From DALYJJ01 sp031969915 (lineage in GTDB: Bacteria; Acidobacteriota; Terriglobia; Bryobacterales; Bryobacteraceae): a stretch of 9,422 nucleotides of DNA. The DNA is taken from positions 1 to 9,422 of the forward strand of contig DALYJJ010000199.1 in NCBI GenBank assembly GCA_031969915.1. The letters run 5' to 3'. Within the stretch, counting starts at the first letter, position 1; the number at the start of each line of letters is the position of its first letter. Below are positions 1 to 6,301 of this stretch, in pieces. A program made the position numbers and the translations under genes. Below the pieces are notes generated by a model. It worked only from the letters and a program-made list of their open reading frames with translations, was not told where the DNA came from and ran no database searches.

Positions 1-1
1 G

Positions 2-424
2 GGGCGATACCGGGTGGAGGTCCCGATCGGGCTGGTCTTCTTCAATGGCGCGGGGGAGCGGCTGGCGAAGGCGGCGCTCGACGAATCGGGAGTGCTGGGG
101 TTTGAGGGCGAGTACGCGGAGTGCGCGGAGGCGGCGCGGCGGCCGGCGGGAAGCGCGGGGCAGCCGAGCTGGACGGACTGCTTCGACCGACTTTCGCGAT
201 GGATTCCGCGCTGGGGGCGCGAGGTGCGGGCGGTGGAGGTCACACTGCCGGGATGCGGCCCGGTGCGGGTGGAGACGAGGCTCGGCCGAAGTTCCGGGGA
301 CTGGTGGCTGTGGTGGGTGCCGTTGCCGCATGTCGGAGGGACGCCCTATTCCACCTACTCGCTGCTGCTCGAAGTCAAGGCAAGACAGTGCCAGGCGCGG
401 GCCTTGACGCCGGCCGGCGGGTGA
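2..424 (+). CDS. Hypothetical protein, C-terminal part (5' end outside window)
   Basis: The reading frame is open from the first bases of the window to a TGA at 422-424. A GTG at 14 is available, but the frame continues upstream of it and no ribosome binding site fits in the 13 bases present, so the true start is probably outside the window. About 140 residues are visible. I do not recognise a family. The segment is soluble in character, with no membrane helix or signal. Its middle is rich in Trp (SWTDCFDRLSRWIPRWG), followed by a beta-type stretch (VRAVEVTLPGCGPVRVETRLG) and a very aromatic run (DWWLWWVPLPHVGG). The codon bias (G/C in third positions) matches that of its neighbours, which supports it being a real core gene. 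No function is proposed. Confidence 0.55.
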   Translation, partial: GRYRVEVPIGLVFFNGAGERLAKAALDESGVLGFEGEYAECAEAARRPAGSAGQPSWTDCFDRLSRWIPRWGREVRAVEVTLPGCGPVRVETRLGRSSGDWWLWWVPLPHVGGTPYSTYSLLLEVKARQCQARALTPAGG

Positions 425-436
425 GATCACGCTCCG

Positions 437-453
437 TACCATACCTTATGGTA
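437..453. promoter_or_regulatory. Palindromic operator, probably for the TetR regulator at 826-1404
   Basis: TACCATA-CCT-TATGGTA is a perfect inverted repeat with 7-bp arms and a 3-bp centre. A second register, CATACC-TTAT-GGTATG at 440-455, overlaps it. It lies 11 nt before the ATG at 464 and overlaps the putative -10 element TATGCT (452-457), so a bound repressor would block RNA polymerase. TetR-family proteins typically bind such palindromes in front of their own operon, and a TetR gene is the second gene downstream. The assignment to that regulator is inference. Confidence 0.6.
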
Positions 454-457
454 TGCT
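452..457 (+). promoter_or_regulatory. -10-like element TATGCT, 6 nt before the start codon
   Basis: TATGCT fits the TANNNT pattern of a sigma-70-type -10 box and is followed by only six bases (CGGAAC) before the ATG at 464. Transcription would start at or next to the A of the ATG, giving a leaderless mRNA. No convincing -35 box is seen at the usual distance. Similar spacing recurs at 1772-1777 and, on the minus strand, at 7880-7875. Confidence 0.45.
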
Positions 458-463
458 CGGAAC

Positions 464-841
464 ATGAGTCTCCTCTTCGCGTGCGCATCGGCCGCGGCCC
501 TGGCCACCTGCGCGATCCACCTGGCGGCGGGCGGCAAGTACGTCGCGCGGCCGCTGCTCGAATGCCGGGGTCTTCGTCCGGTGCCGAAGTTCACTTCCTA
601 CTATTGCTGGCACATCGTGACCTGGATGCTGGCCTCGATGGCGGGGTTCTACGGGGCGGCGGCGGCGCTGCCGGCGCAGTGGCCGCTGGCTCTGGCGGCC
701 ACCATTCTGGCGGCGGGCTGCCTGGTTTGGAACGTGGCGCTGATCGGGTGGCAGCGGCTGCGGCCGGCGCACTTTCCGCAGTGGGCGCTCTTTTCGGCGA
801 TCACTGCGTTCGGCATACTGGGGCTGTGGCAAAGCCGGTAG
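464..841 (+). CDS. Small four-helix integral membrane protein, conserved hypothetical
   Basis: This 125-residue protein has about four hydrophobic helices at residues 3-22, 48-68, 73-95 and 105-122. The loop after helix 1 (HLAAGGKYVARPLL) and the motif PKFTSYYCWHIVTW at the start of helix 2 recall a family of small uncharacterised bacterial membrane proteins found beside TetR-type regulators; I recognise the pattern but no function. The ATG at 464 is chosen because it lies directly behind a -10 element and operator. There is no Shine-Dalgarno sequence, consistent with a leaderless message. Its 3' end overlaps the TetR gene by 16 nt, so the two are almost certainly co-transcribed, and the regulator probably controls this gene by autoregulation. 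The physiological signal is unknown. Confidence 0.8.
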   Translation: MSLLFACASAAALATCAIHLAAGGKYVARPLLECRGLRPVPKFTSYYCWHIVTWMLASMAGFYGAAAALPAQWPLALAATILAAGCLVWNVALIGWQRLRPAHFPQWALFSAITAFGILGLWQSR

Positions 842-1404
842 AGGCGGGCGGTTCGGCGGCGCGGCGAGCGTGGCTGGAGGCGGGATTCGCGATTCTGGCG
901 GCAGAGGGCGAGCGCGGGCTGACGATCGAGCGCCTGTGCGAACGGATGAAGAAGACCAAGGGATCCTACTATCACCACTTCCGGAGCCCCGAGGATTTCG
1001 CGGATGCGCTGCTGGAGCACTGGGCGGCGAGCTTTACGGAGCAGGTGATTCATCGGGCGGGACAAGCGCCGGATGCGCGGCGGCGATGGCGGGCGCTGGT
1101 GCGGGAGGTGGCGGGGCTGGACGGCGGGGTGGAGCGCGCGATGCGGCGGTGGGCGGCTGGCAGCGAGGCGGTGCGGCGCCGGGTGCGGGAAGTGGACGAG
1201 CGGCGGATCGGGTACCTGGCGGAGCTGAACCGTGCCACGGGGTTTGCCGGGCGGGCGGCGGAGCTGGCGCGGATCGAGTACGCGGCGTGGCTGGGAATGG
1301 AGCAGCTTGCCGAAGACGCGCCGGCGGCGGAGATGGAGCGGGTGGCGGTGCGGATCCATGCTCTGCTGCACCGTTCTGTGCTGCACAAGGGAGCTCGGCG
1401 ATAA
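826..1404 (+). CDS. TetR/AcrR-family transcriptional regulator
   Basis: From the GTG at 826 the protein is 192 residues, a normal TetR length. The N-terminal DNA-binding domain spans about residues 10-60: a first helix (RRAWLEAGFAILAAEGERGL), then the helix-turn-helix TIERLCERMKKTKGSYYHHF at 33-52, with the family hallmark G-S-Y-Y-H-H-F in the recognition helix. The rest is a helical ligand-binding domain rich in Arg and Ala, too variable to suggest a ligand. The frame extends far upstream (to 121), but that part is a shadow of the two preceding genes. The GTG at 826, with a GGGG stretch just before it, gives the expected domain start. It overlaps the membrane protein gene by 16 nt. The palindrome at 437-453 is the likely operator. 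Repressor function is inferred from the family. Confidence 0.9.
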   Translation: MAKPVEAGGSAARRAWLEAGFAILAAEGERGLTIERLCERMKKTKGSYYHHFRSPEDFADALLEHWAASFTEQVIHRAGQAPDARRRWRALVREVAGLDGGVERAMRRWAAGSEAVRRRVREVDERRIGYLAELNRATGFAGRAAELARIEYAAWLGMEQLAEDAPAAEMERVAVRIHALLHRSVLHKGARR

Positions 1405-1428
1405 CGGGCGGGCAGGCCGGTCCGACAT

Positions 1429-1448
1429 ACTGTAATCTAGATTACAGT
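1429..1448. promoter_or_regulatory. 20-bp perfect palindrome, unassigned operator
   Basis: ACTGTAATCTAGATTACAGT reads identically on both strands, with no mismatch and no spacer. It lies in the 106-bp gap between the TetR stop (1404) and the ATG at 1511, and its A+T content contrasts with the GC-rich surroundings. The placement suits a dimeric repressor controlling the downstream small gene. Its half-sites (TGTAATC/GATTACA) differ from the TACCATA palindrome at 437-453, so it probably belongs to a different regulator that is not identified in this window. Confidence 0.6.
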
Positions 1449-1510
1449 TGAAATCGGACGGAACCTTCCTCACGATCTCAGCGGACACGACGAGCTGACG
1501 GAACGCGGAC

Positions 1511-1750
1511 ATGAGCGCTTTCGACGAACCAGCGGACCTCCCGTTCGCGGACGAATTGGAGCGAATCGCCGAGCAATCGCGAGCGCTGCATCGTGAGACC
1601 CAGGCGCTGCGGGATGAATTGCCGGGCGCAAGCGACGACGTGAAGGCGCATGCGGAGAGCCTGATGCGGGAGGCAGCGGAAGTGGCGGGCGCGTTGGAGG
1701 TCCTGATCGGACGGCTTCGGGGCGGCGGGAATGACGGACGAAACCGCTAG
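1511..1750 (+). CDS. Small acidic helical protein, hypothetical
   Basis: This 79-residue protein has no recognised family. Residues 8-38 and 42-70 are predicted by eye to form two amphipathic helices with regular hydrophobic spacing (LPFADELERIAEQSRALHRE; VKAHAESLMREAAEVAGALE), which would suit a helical hairpin or short coiled coil. The C-terminal tail (GGGNDGRNR) is flexible. It has no signal peptide, membrane helix or cysteine. The ATG at 1511 has only a weak purine stretch before it (GGAACG). The gene stands alone, 62 nt downstream of the 20-bp palindrome, so it may be controlled by the protein that binds there. The coding call rests on G/C-biased third positions and the coherent helical pattern. 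Confidence 0.6.
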   Translation: MSAFDEPADLPFADELERIAEQSRALHRETQALRDELPGASDDVKAHAESLMREAAEVAGALEVLIGRLRGGGNDGRNR

Positions 1751-1768
1751 GAATCGGACATGCAGGTC

Positions 1769-1777
1769 TGATATGCT
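1769..1777 (+). promoter_or_regulatory. Extended -10-like element before the SagB-type gene
   Basis: TGATATGCT matches the extended -10 form TGnTANNNT and ends 8 nt before the GTG at 1786. No clear -35 box is present. Transcription from here would start about two bases before the GTG and so produce a nearly leaderless message, as at 452-457. Confidence 0.4.
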
Positions 1778-1785
1778 GGTTTATT

Positions 1786-2448
1786 GTGCGTAAGCCACCT
1801 CCTTCTTCGGGCCTGCGACCGGTTTCCCGTCATCCTCACCCGGCAGCAGCCTTGCGCTTAGGCCTTCCCCCCTTGCTGGCGGACTCGCGGCCGGTTGAGG
1901 AGTGTATGCGGACGCGGCGCTCGACGCGCGAGTACGCGGCCCGACCGCTGAGCTTTCGGGAAGCGGGTCAACTGTTATGGGCGGCGCAAGGGGTGACGGC
2001 GCCGGGCGGGTTGCGGACGGCGCCCTCGGCGGGAGCGGTCTACCCGCTGCGGGTGTATCTGGCGGCCTGGCGGGTGGAGGGCGTGGAGGCGGGGTTCTAT
2101 CGGTATCGCCCGGATGAACAGGCGCTCGAGTTGTGCTGGCTGGGCAGCCGCAGTGCGCGGCTGAGCGAGGCGGCGGCGGGGCAGGAGTGCGTGGTGAGCG
2201 CGCCGGCGGCGATTGTGCTGGCGGCGAACCTGACGCGGATGACGAAGGAGTTCGGGGAGCACGCGCGGCGGCTGGCGCTGATCGAAGCCGGGCACGTGGG
2301 CCAGAACATTTGTCTGGAGGCGGCGGGGCTGGGATTGGGTTCGATCGGCCTGGGGCGCTTCGACGCGGAGCGGGTCAAGCGGCTGCTCGAACTGGGAGCA
2401 GCGGAAGAGCCGTTGTACCTACTGCTGGCCGGGGCGCCGGCGCGGTAG
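1786..2448 (+). CDS. SagB-type dehydrogenase / nitroreductase-fold FMN oxidoreductase
   Basis: This 220-residue protein belongs to the nitroreductase superfamily, SagB/ThcOx branch. Visible motifs are RTRRSTREY (42-50; FMN-phosphate-binding Arg/Ser), the SagB-type LSFREAGQLLWAAQGVT (55-71), RTAPSAGAVYPLRVYL (77-92), the helix LIEAGHVGQNICLEAAGLGL (165-184), then GSIGLGRFD (185-193) and EEPLYLLLAGAP near the end. SagB enzymes use FMN to oxidise azolines to azoles in peptide natural products, but many stand-alone homologues have unknown substrates. No YcaO cyclodehydratase or precursor peptide is seen in the window, so an azole-forming role is not supported here. The GTG at 1786 sits 8 nt after a -10-like box; the first roughly 25 residues are Pro/His-rich and atypical, so a later start such as the TTG at 1852 is possible. 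Confidence 0.85.
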   Translation: MRKPPPSSGLRPVSRHPHPAAALRLGLPPLLADSRPVEECMRTRRSTREYAARPLSFREAGQLLWAAQGVTAPGGLRTAPSAGAVYPLRVYLAAWRVEGVEAGFYRYRPDEQALELCWLGSRSARLSEAAAGQECVVSAPAAIVLAANLTRMTKEFGEHARRLALIEAGHVGQNICLEAAGLGLGSIGLGRFDAERVKRLLELGAAEEPLYLLLAGAPAR

Positions 2449-2490
2449 GATCGGCGCCGCACCGTAACCTCTCCGCCCGCTGGTATCATC

Positions 2491-2499
2491 TGATATATT
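2491..2499 (+). promoter_or_regulatory. Extended -10 promoter of the molybdo-flavoprotein operon
   Basis: TGATATATT fits the extended -10 consensus TGnTATAAT closely. It lies 44 nt before the GTG at 2544 and is an A+T island in GC-rich DNA. The -35 region is weak, as is usual with extended -10 promoters. Unlike the TATGCT genes here, this operon would have a leader of about 37 nt with a strong ribosome binding site. Confidence 0.5.
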
Positions 2500-2504
2500 C
2501 GATC

Positions 2505-2519
2505 CCGCCAGGGTGGCGG
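2505..2519 (+). promoter_or_regulatory. Hairpin / inverted repeat in the operon leader
   Basis: CCGCCA-GGG-TGGCGG forms a 6-bp GC-rich stem with a 3-nt loop just after the predicted transcription start and 9 bases before the Shine-Dalgarno sequence. It could be a 5' stabilising hairpin or an operator. It has no U-tract, so it is not a terminator. Confidence 0.4.
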
Positions 2520-2528
2520 ATTCATTGT

Positions 2529-2536
2529 AAAGGAGG
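2529..2536 (+). promoter_or_regulatory. Strong Shine-Dalgarno sequence fixing the GTG start at 2544
   Basis: AAAGGAGG is a near-perfect anti-16S match, 7 nt before the GTG. It decides the start of the iron-sulfur subunit, whose frame runs open much further upstream. Confidence 0.8.
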
Positions 2537-2543
2537 GTGTCCG

Positions 2544-3176
2544 GTGAGCTTTGAACAAGATCCCGACGTCCGAACGAAACGCGGCGGATTCTCGCGGCGC
2601 GGCCTGCTGAAGAGCATCGGCGTCACGAGCGGAGTGGGGCTTCTCGAAAAGGGAGCGGAGGCGCAGACGCCGGCCAACGTACAGGGGCCGGGCGAAGTGC
2701 CGATCACGCTCAACCTGAACGGGAAGCCGGTGAAGGTGGCGGTGGAACCCCGGACCACGCTGCTCGACGCGCTGCGCGACAAACTCGACATGACCGGCGC
2801 GAAGCGGGTGTGCGACCGCGGCACTTGCGGCGCCTGCACGGTGATCGTAGACGGGAAGGCGATGTACGCGTGCACGATGCTCGCGATCGACGCGCAAGGA
2901 AGGAAGATCCGGACCATCGAGAGTCTCTCGGCGGGAGCGAGCCCGCATCCGATGGTGAAGGCGTTTGTGAACAACGATGCGCAGCAGTGCGGTTATTGCA
3001 CGCCGGGGTTCGTGATGGCGGCGACGAACTTCGTGGAACGCAGCGCGGGTGCGGTGACCGAGGCGCAGGCGATGGATGGGCTGGGCGGCAACTTGTGCCG
3101 CTGCGGCACCTACATGGGGATCCGGAAGGCCGTGGTGGAAGCGGCGAAGGAGATGAAGGGGGCGCGCAATGGCTAA
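2544..3176 (+). CDS. [2Fe-2S] subunit of a xanthine dehydrogenase-family oxidoreductase, Tat-exported
   Basis: This 210-residue protein is the electron-transfer subunit of a molybdenum hydroxylase. A twin-arginine signal is at the N-terminus (FSRRGLLKSIGVTSG, Arg18-Arg19), with a likely cleavage near AEA-Q at about residue 40. The plant-type ferredoxin domain (about 53-130) binds the first cluster through Cys90, Cys95, Cys98 and Cys110 (CDRGTCGACTV). The helical domain holds the second cluster through Cys149, Cys152 (QCGYCTPG), Cys185 and Cys187 (CRCG). All eight ligands are present. The GTG start is set by the strong Shine-Dalgarno sequence. The gene overlaps the molybdenum subunit by 8 nt, indicating coupled translation. 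The Tat signal resembles that of E. coli PaoA (YagT) and would carry the folded complex to the periplasm, since the other two subunits lack signals. The substrate is not readable from sequence. Confidence 0.93.
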   Translation: MSFEQDPDVRTKRGGFSRRGLLKSIGVTSGVGLLEKGAEAQTPANVQGPGEVPITLNLNGKPVKVAVEPRTTLLDALRDKLDMTGAKRVCDRGTCGACTVIVDGKAMYACTMLAIDAQGRKIRTIESLSAGASPHPMVKAFVNNDAQQCGYCTPGFVMAATNFVERSAGAVTEAQAMDGLGGNLCRCGTYMGIRKAVVEAAKEMKGARNG

Positions 3177-5316
3177 TTACAGTTGGCCTCCGATGGATCA
3201 AAGGAAGGTCATCGGCAAGCGGATCAGCCGCATCGATGGCATCGCGAAGGCGTCGGGCCGGGCGAAGTATCCGTCGGACATGAACCGGCAAGGGATGCTC
3301 TACGCGGCGCTGCTGTCCTCACCGCACGCGCACGCGAAGGTGCGGAGCGTGGACACGTCGGAAGCATCGAAGATGCCTGGAGTGAAGGCGATTCGCGTGA
3401 TTTCGCCGGCGGGCACGGAGATCCAGTGGGCGCACACGGAAGTGGCCGTGGTGGCTGCCGAGACCGAAGCCCAGGCCAAGGACGCAGTGCGCAAGATCCG
3501 CGTGGAGTACGACGTGATGGAGCACGTCGTCCAGGACGTGGACCGCGCGAAGATCGGGTCGCGGGCAAAGCCCTCGGGCGAGCAGGTGACGGGCGACGTG
3601 GACACGGCGCTGAAGGAATCGGACGTGATCAGCGAAGGCTGGTACGGGATTCCGGTGCTCACGCACTGCTGCCTGGAACCGCACGGGCAGACGATCGAGT
3701 GGAAGGGCGAGAAGATGGAGTACTGGCCCTCCACGCAGAACGTGTCGGGCCTGGCGGGCGACCTGGGCCGCAGCCTGCAGTTTCCGGCGGCGAACATCAG
3801 CGTGCACCAGGACCACATGGGCGGGGGATTCGGGAGCAAGTTCAACTCCGACCGGTGGGGCATGGAGGGGGCGCACCTTTCGAAGGAAAGCGGGCGGCCC
3901 GTGAAATGGTTCCTGGACCGCGCGCACGAGGTGGTGATCGCGGGGGTGCGTCCGAGCTCCTACGCGAAGATTAAGATCGGGGCGAAGAGGGACGGGACGA
4001 TTCTGGCCTGGGAGTCGGAGAGTTGGGCGTCGGGCGGCGTACAGCCGAGCGGCATGCCTCCGATTCCGTATGTGTTCGGCAACCCGGGCAGCGGGATTCC
4101 GAACCGCCGGATGAAGCACCTGGGGGTATCGCTGAACACCGCGCCGCAGCGGGCGTGGCGCGCGCCGAATCATCCGCAGGCCTCGTTCCTTACGTGTTCG
4201 GCGCTGGACGACCTGGCGGCCAAGCTGAACATGGATCCGCTGGAGTTGTTCCTCAAGAACCTGAAGTACACGCCGCGTCCGGAGACGTACGAGAAGCAAC
4301 TGAAGATGGCGGCGGACATGATTGAGTGGAAGAAGCTGTGGACGCCGCGCGGACAGCAGAAGGGCGCGGTGCGGCGCGGCCTGGGCATCGGCGTCAACCA
4401 GTGGCAGGGCGGGGGGCACCAGTCGGCGTGCCGCGTGAAGATCCATCCCGATTCGACGGTGGAAGTGGAGATCGGATCGCAGGATCTGGGCGTCGGGACG
4501 CGGACGATCATCACGCAGGTGGCGGCGGAATCGCTGGGCCTGCCGATGGCGGCGGTGAAGGTGAAGCTGGGCGAAAACGCGTACCCGAGCTCAGGCGCTT
4601 CGGGCGGGTCCACTACGGTGGGCGGCGTGAGTTCCTCCACCCGGAAGGCGAGCGTGAACGCGCTCGAGAAGTTGTTCGCGGCGGTGGCCGAATCACTCGG
4701 CGCGCCGGCCGATCAACTGGAGGCGGTGGACGGCACCATCCGCGTGAAGGGCAACCCGGCGAAGAGCATGCCGTGGAAAGCGGCCTGCCAGAAGCTGGGG
4801 GTCAATTCGATCACGGCAGAAGGCGAGAACGTCCCGAAGCAGGCGGCGCGCGAAGGGCTGAACAGCGCGGGCGCGGCGGGCGTGCAGATGGCGGACGTGA
4901 CGGTGGACACCGAGACCGGCGTGGTGAAGCTGAACAAGCTGGTGGCGGTGCAGGATTGCGGCCTGGTGATCAATCCGAAACTGGCCGAGAGCCAGGTCTA
5001 CGGTGCGTGCATCATGAGCATCTGCGGGGCGCTGATGGAAGAGCGGATCGTGGACGAGGTGACGGGCCGGGTGATGAACGCCGACATGGAGTTCTACAAG
5101 CTGGCGGGCATCAAGGATATCGGCGAGATCGTGGTGCACATGGACATTGCGCCGGAGCACGACAAGCGCGGCGTGATCGGATTGGGTGAACCGCCGGCGG
5201 TGGGAGGCATCGCGGCCATCGCCAACGCCGTTTCAAACGCGGCGGGCGTGCGGGTGCCGATGGTGCCCGTTACGCCGGATCGAGTGCTGAGCGCGCTCGC
5301 AGGGAGGAACGCGTAA
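3169..5316 (+). CDS. Molybdopterin-binding catalytic subunit, xanthine dehydrogenase/aldehyde oxidase family
   Basis: This 715-residue protein has the length of PaoC/YagR-type large subunits. The N-terminal a/b hammerhead domain covers about residues 15-120 (RISRIDGIAKASGRAKYPSD). Molybdopterin-binding domains follow, with HMGGGFGSK (216-224), RAWRAPNHP (328-336), QGGGHQS (413-419), GSQDLGVGTRT (436-446) and GASGGSTT (476-483). QDCGLVINP is at 595-603, and the catalytic glutamate is expected in GLGEPP (Glu674). All signature regions are intact, so an active hydroxylase is likely. Enzymes of this type insert water-derived oxygen into aldehydes or N-heterocycles and pass electrons through the two [2Fe-2S] centres to FAD. 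There is no signal peptide; export would rely on the Tat signal of the small subunit. The stop overlaps the next ATG by one base. The order small-large-FAD differs from small-FAD-large in E. coli paoABC. Confidence 0.93.
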   Translation: MANYSWPPMDQRKVIGKRISRIDGIAKASGRAKYPSDMNRQGMLYAALLSSPHAHAKVRSVDTSEASKMPGVKAIRVISPAGTEIQWAHTEVAVVAAETEAQAKDAVRKIRVEYDVMEHVVQDVDRAKIGSRAKPSGEQVTGDVDTALKESDVISEGWYGIPVLTHCCLEPHGQTIEWKGEKMEYWPSTQNVSGLAGDLGRSLQFPAANISVHQDHMGGGFGSKFNSDRWGMEGAHLSKESGRPVKWFLDRAHEVVIAGVRPSSYAKIKIGAKRDGTILAWESESWASGGVQPSGMPPIPYVFGNPGSGIPNRRMKHLGVSLNTAPQRAWRAPNHPQASFLTCSALDDLAAKLNMDPLELFLKNLKYTPRPETYEKQLKMAADMIEWKKLWTPRGQQKGAVRRGLGIGVNQWQGGGHQSACRVKIHPDSTVEVEIGSQDLGVGTRTIITQVAAESLGLPMAAVKVKLGENAYPSSGASGGSTTVGGVSSSTRKASVNALEKLFAAVAESLGAPADQLEAVDGTIRVKGNPAKSMPWKAACQKLGVNSITAEGENVPKQAAREGLNSAGAAGVQMADVTVDTETGVVKLNKLVAVQDCGLVINPKLAESQVYGACIMSICGALMEERIVDEVTGRVMNADMEFYKLAGIKDIGEIVVHMDIAPEHDKRGVIGLGEPPAVGGIAAIANAVSNAAGVRVPMVPVTPDRVLSALAGRNA
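5301..5307 (+). promoter_or_regulatory. Ribosome binding site for the FAD subunit inside the upstream gene
   Basis: AGGGAGG lies 8 nt before the ATG at 5316, within the last codons of the molybdenum subunit gene. Together with the TAATG overlap it indicates coupled translation of the two subunits. Confidence 0.6.
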
Positions 5317-6293
5317 TGCAAGCCTTCGAGTATGCAAGCCCGGCGACGCTCAAGGAGGCGCTGAGCCTTCTGGGCACGAAGTGGGGCGAGGCGGATGTGC
5401 TGGCCGGCGGCACGGACCTGCTGAGCCTGATGAAAGACTACGTCCACACGCCGAAGCGGGTAGTGAACGTAAAAGGGCTGAAGGAACTTGGCGGGATCGC
5501 AAAGACCGCCGGGGGCCTGCGGATCGGCGCGGCGGTGACGGTGGACGAACTGGCGGCGAGCGCGCTGGTGCGCACCGAGTATCCTGCGCTGGTGCAGGCG
5601 GCGCGGGGCATTACGAGCCCGCAGATCCGCAACATGGGGACGGTGGGCGGCGACCTGTGCCAGCGCCCGCGCTGCTGGTACTTCCGGCAGGGCTTCGGGC
5701 TGCTGGGGATGAAGGACGGCGCGAGCCTGGTGGAGAAGGGCGAGAACAAGTATCACGCGATCTTCGCCAGCGGGCCGGCGCGGTTCGTTTCGGCCTCCAG
5801 TTTCGGTCCGGCGCTGATCGCGCTGGGGGCGAAGGTGAAGCTGGCATCGGCTTCCGGGGTGCGGGAGGTGGAGGCGGCGAAGTTCTTCGTCGCGCCGTCT
5901 TCGGGCGACGCGCGCGAGATCGCGCTGCTGCCCAACGAGATCCTCACCGAGGTTGTGATTCCTTCGGCGGTGGGCGTGAAGAACGCGACCTACGAAGTGC
6001 GGCACAAGGAGGCGCTGGATTGGCCGTTGGCGACGGCGTCGGTGGCGCTCAGGATGAAGGGCGCGGCGGTGGCGTCGGCGATGGTGGTGCTGGGGCACGT
6101 GGCGGCAACGCCGTGGATAGCGGCGGAGGCGGCGAAGGCGCTGGAGGGCAAAGCGATCACCGAGGACGTGGCGGCGCAGGCGGGGGCGGCGGCGGTGGCC
6201 GCGGCACAACCGCTGAGCGGTAACGGCTACAAGGTGCAGTTAGCCAAGGTGGCCGTGAAGCGCGCGCTGCTGGCGGCAGCGGGCAAAGCATAG
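5316..6293 (+). CDS. FAD-binding subunit of the molybdenum hydroxylase
   Basis: This 325-residue protein is the medium (CoxM/YagS-type) subunit. FAD-binding motifs are VLAGGTDLLSLMK (28-40) and SPQIRNMGTVGGDL (101-114), followed by the C-terminal CO-dehydrogenase flavoprotein domain (about 220-325). Residues 115-150 form the inserted loop that in PaoB and HcrB-type subunits binds an extra [4Fe-4S] cluster: here LCQRPRCWYFR supplies Cys115 and Cys120, and the loop ends with the typical GENKYHAIF. However, the stretch between (QGFGLLGMKDGASLVEK) contains no cysteine where relatives carry two more. The subunit therefore has the loop fold but only half of the ligands, and the third cluster is probably absent or unusual. 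It follows the large subunit with a 1-nt overlap and its own ribosome binding site. It should transfer electrons from [2Fe-2S] to an unknown acceptor. Confidence 0.92.
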   Translation: MQAFEYASPATLKEALSLLGTKWGEADVLAGGTDLLSLMKDYVHTPKRVVNVKGLKELGGIAKTAGGLRIGAAVTVDELAASALVRTEYPALVQAARGITSPQIRNMGTVGGDLCQRPRCWYFRQGFGLLGMKDGASLVEKGENKYHAIFASGPARFVSASSFGPALIALGAKVKLASASGVREVEAAKFFVAPSSGDAREIALLPNEILTEVVIPSAVGVKNATYEVRHKEALDWPLATASVALRMKGAAVASAMVVLGHVAATPWIAAEAAKALEGKAITEDVAAQAGAAAVAAAQPLSGNGYKVQLAKVAVKRALLAAAGKA

Positions 6294-6301
6294 GTGGCTG
6301 T

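Noticed and set aside
121..825. Long upstream extension of the TetR reading frame
   Set aside because: It overlaps the first two genes in another frame, has Gly/Arg/Ala-rich shadow composition, and TetR homology begins only after the GTG at 826.
649..1512. Long minus-strand open frame opposite the TetR gene
   Set aside because: Arg/Pro/His-rich composition typical of the antisense of a high-GC gene; the plus strand encodes recognisable proteins here.
3319..4446. 375-codon minus-strand frame inside the molybdenum subunit gene
   Set aside because: It is a shadow with His/Arg/Leu-rich sequence and no domain character.
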